NCBI RefSeq assembly: GCF_022808175.1
Contig: NZ_JALGBX010000001.1
Coordinates: forward strand, 62,001-126,000
Source: Streptomyces sp. AP-93
GTDB lineage: Bacteria; Actinomycetota; Actinomycetes; Streptomycetales; Streptomycetaceae
Direction: 5' to 3'
Length of the DNA stretch: 64,000 bases
The number at the start of each line of letters is the position of its first letter. Within the stretch, counting starts at the first letter, position 1. The position numbers and the translations under genes are program-made. Shown one piece after another: positions 63,496-64,000 of the stretch. Below the pieces are notes generated by a model. The model was not told the origin of the DNA, did no database searches, and was given only the letters and a program-made list of their open reading frames with translations.

Positions 63496-64000
63496 CTAGC
63501 TGTTCAGCTCCGCCAGGACCCGCAGGGTGTGCGGGTCGGGGGCGGTCAGGAGCAGGTCGGTCACCGGACCCTTGCGCCACAGCTCCAGGCGTTCGGCGAT
63601 CCGCTCCCGCGGTCCGACCAGGGAGATCTCGTCCGCGAAGGCGTCCGGGACGGCCATGACGGCCTCTTCCTTGCGCCCGGCCAGGAACAGCTCCTGGATC
63701 CGGTGCGCCTCCTCCTCGTAGCCCATCCGGCCCATGAGGTCGGCGTGGAAGTTGCGTGCCGCGTGCCCCATCCCGCCGATGTAGAAGCCCAGCATCGCCT
63801 TCACCGGGAGGAGTCCCTCCGCGACGTCGTCGCAGACCTTCGCCCGGGCCATCGGAGCGATCATGAACCCTTCGGGGAGCTCGGACAGCGAGGCCTGGTA
63901 GACGTCCGTGCGGGTCGGCGACCAGTAGAGGGGGAGCCAGCCGTCCGCGATGCGGGTGGTCTGGGCGATGTTCTTCGGGCCCTCCGCGCCGAGCAGGAGC
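63496..64000 (-). CDS. LLM class F420-dependent oxidoreductase (partial, N-terminus outside window)
   Basis: The C-terminal ~168 residues of a luciferase-like monooxygenase-fold enzyme. Visible are LLGAEGPKNIAQTTRIADGW, IGGMGHAARNFHADLMGRMG and DEISLVGPRERIAERLELWR, the pattern of F420-dependent LLM enzymes. Similar proteins occur in mycobacterial KstR regulons (Rv3520c-like), but the promoter of this copy lies beyond the window, so its regulation cannot be judged. Confidence 0.87.
   Translation of the reverse strand, partial: LLLGAEGPKNIAQTTRIADGWLPLYWSPTRTDVYQASLSELPEGFMIAPMARAKVCDDVAEGLLPVKAMLGFYIGGMGHAARNFHADLMGRMGYEEEAHRIQELFLAGRKEEAVMAVPDAFADEISLVGPRERIAERLELWRKGPVTDLLLTAPDPHTLRVLAELNS

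Overview
The window is very GC-rich, with dense, high-GC3 genes, GTG/TTG starts beside strong Shine-Dalgarno motifs, F420 and polyprenyl-type enzymes and many short GC-rich repeats. This is the signature of a Streptomyces (or close relative) chromosome. Most of it looks like stable core chromosome. Accessory traces are a patch after a tRNA-Val gene and several repeat-rich gaps.

Layout: 1-2579 holds the start of aceE, a DUF3052 protein and an AhpE-type peroxiredoxin. 2740-11862 is a Ter-type metal/stress module: two TerD paralogues, a TerC/DUF475 membrane protein, a TerA-like protein and a TerD with a Pro/Gln tail, followed by a coupled enzyme operon (HpcH/HpaI lyase, a giant PRTase-TRSP + StiP-PELOTA fusion, and a HAD phosphatase). 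After an O-methyltransferase and a zinc-ribbon protein comes a D-galactonate catabolic cluster at 13142-18340 (kinase, aldolase, dehydratase, FCD regulator, divergent MFS permease). 18383-20449 carries a DUF4383 membrane protein and a coiled-coil protein. tRNA-Val(UAC) at 20566-20640 is followed by a lower-GC HTH/coiled-coil gene and an orphan Imm32-like gene.

22780-38530 is a mixed region: DUF2277, universal stress, secreted proteins, DedA, PhoD-type phosphatase, secreted HNH nuclease, VOC, NmrA-like reductase, HAD phosphatase, peptidoglycan-binding protein, an MFS-MarR fusion transporter, GNAT, SnoaL and ABM proteins. It contains several long gene-free stretches made of degenerate repeats, including a hexanucleotide array near 24.9-25.5 kb. 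A GT87-PAP2 membrane fusion lies at 38665-40695.

41632-56263 interleaves two systems. The first is a KstR-like regulon: a CYP125-like P450, a steroid-type thiolase, an MBL-fold hydrolase, an aldehyde dehydrogenase plus ferredoxin, and the TetR/KstR-like repressor, with matching operator-like palindromes in front of each. The second is a five-gene operon behind a cobalamin riboswitch (51210 down to 45214). It encodes a secreted alpha-barrel protein, an SCO2322-family secreted protein and a complete ECF transporter (T, fused A-A', S), and is read here as a vitamin B12 capture and uptake system with a transcobalamin-like extracellular component. The window ends with a glycosyltransferase / methyltransferase / alpha-barrel operon, small exported proteins, an AraC regulator divergent from a quinone-oxidoreductase-like gene, and a partial F420-dependent oxidoreductase.
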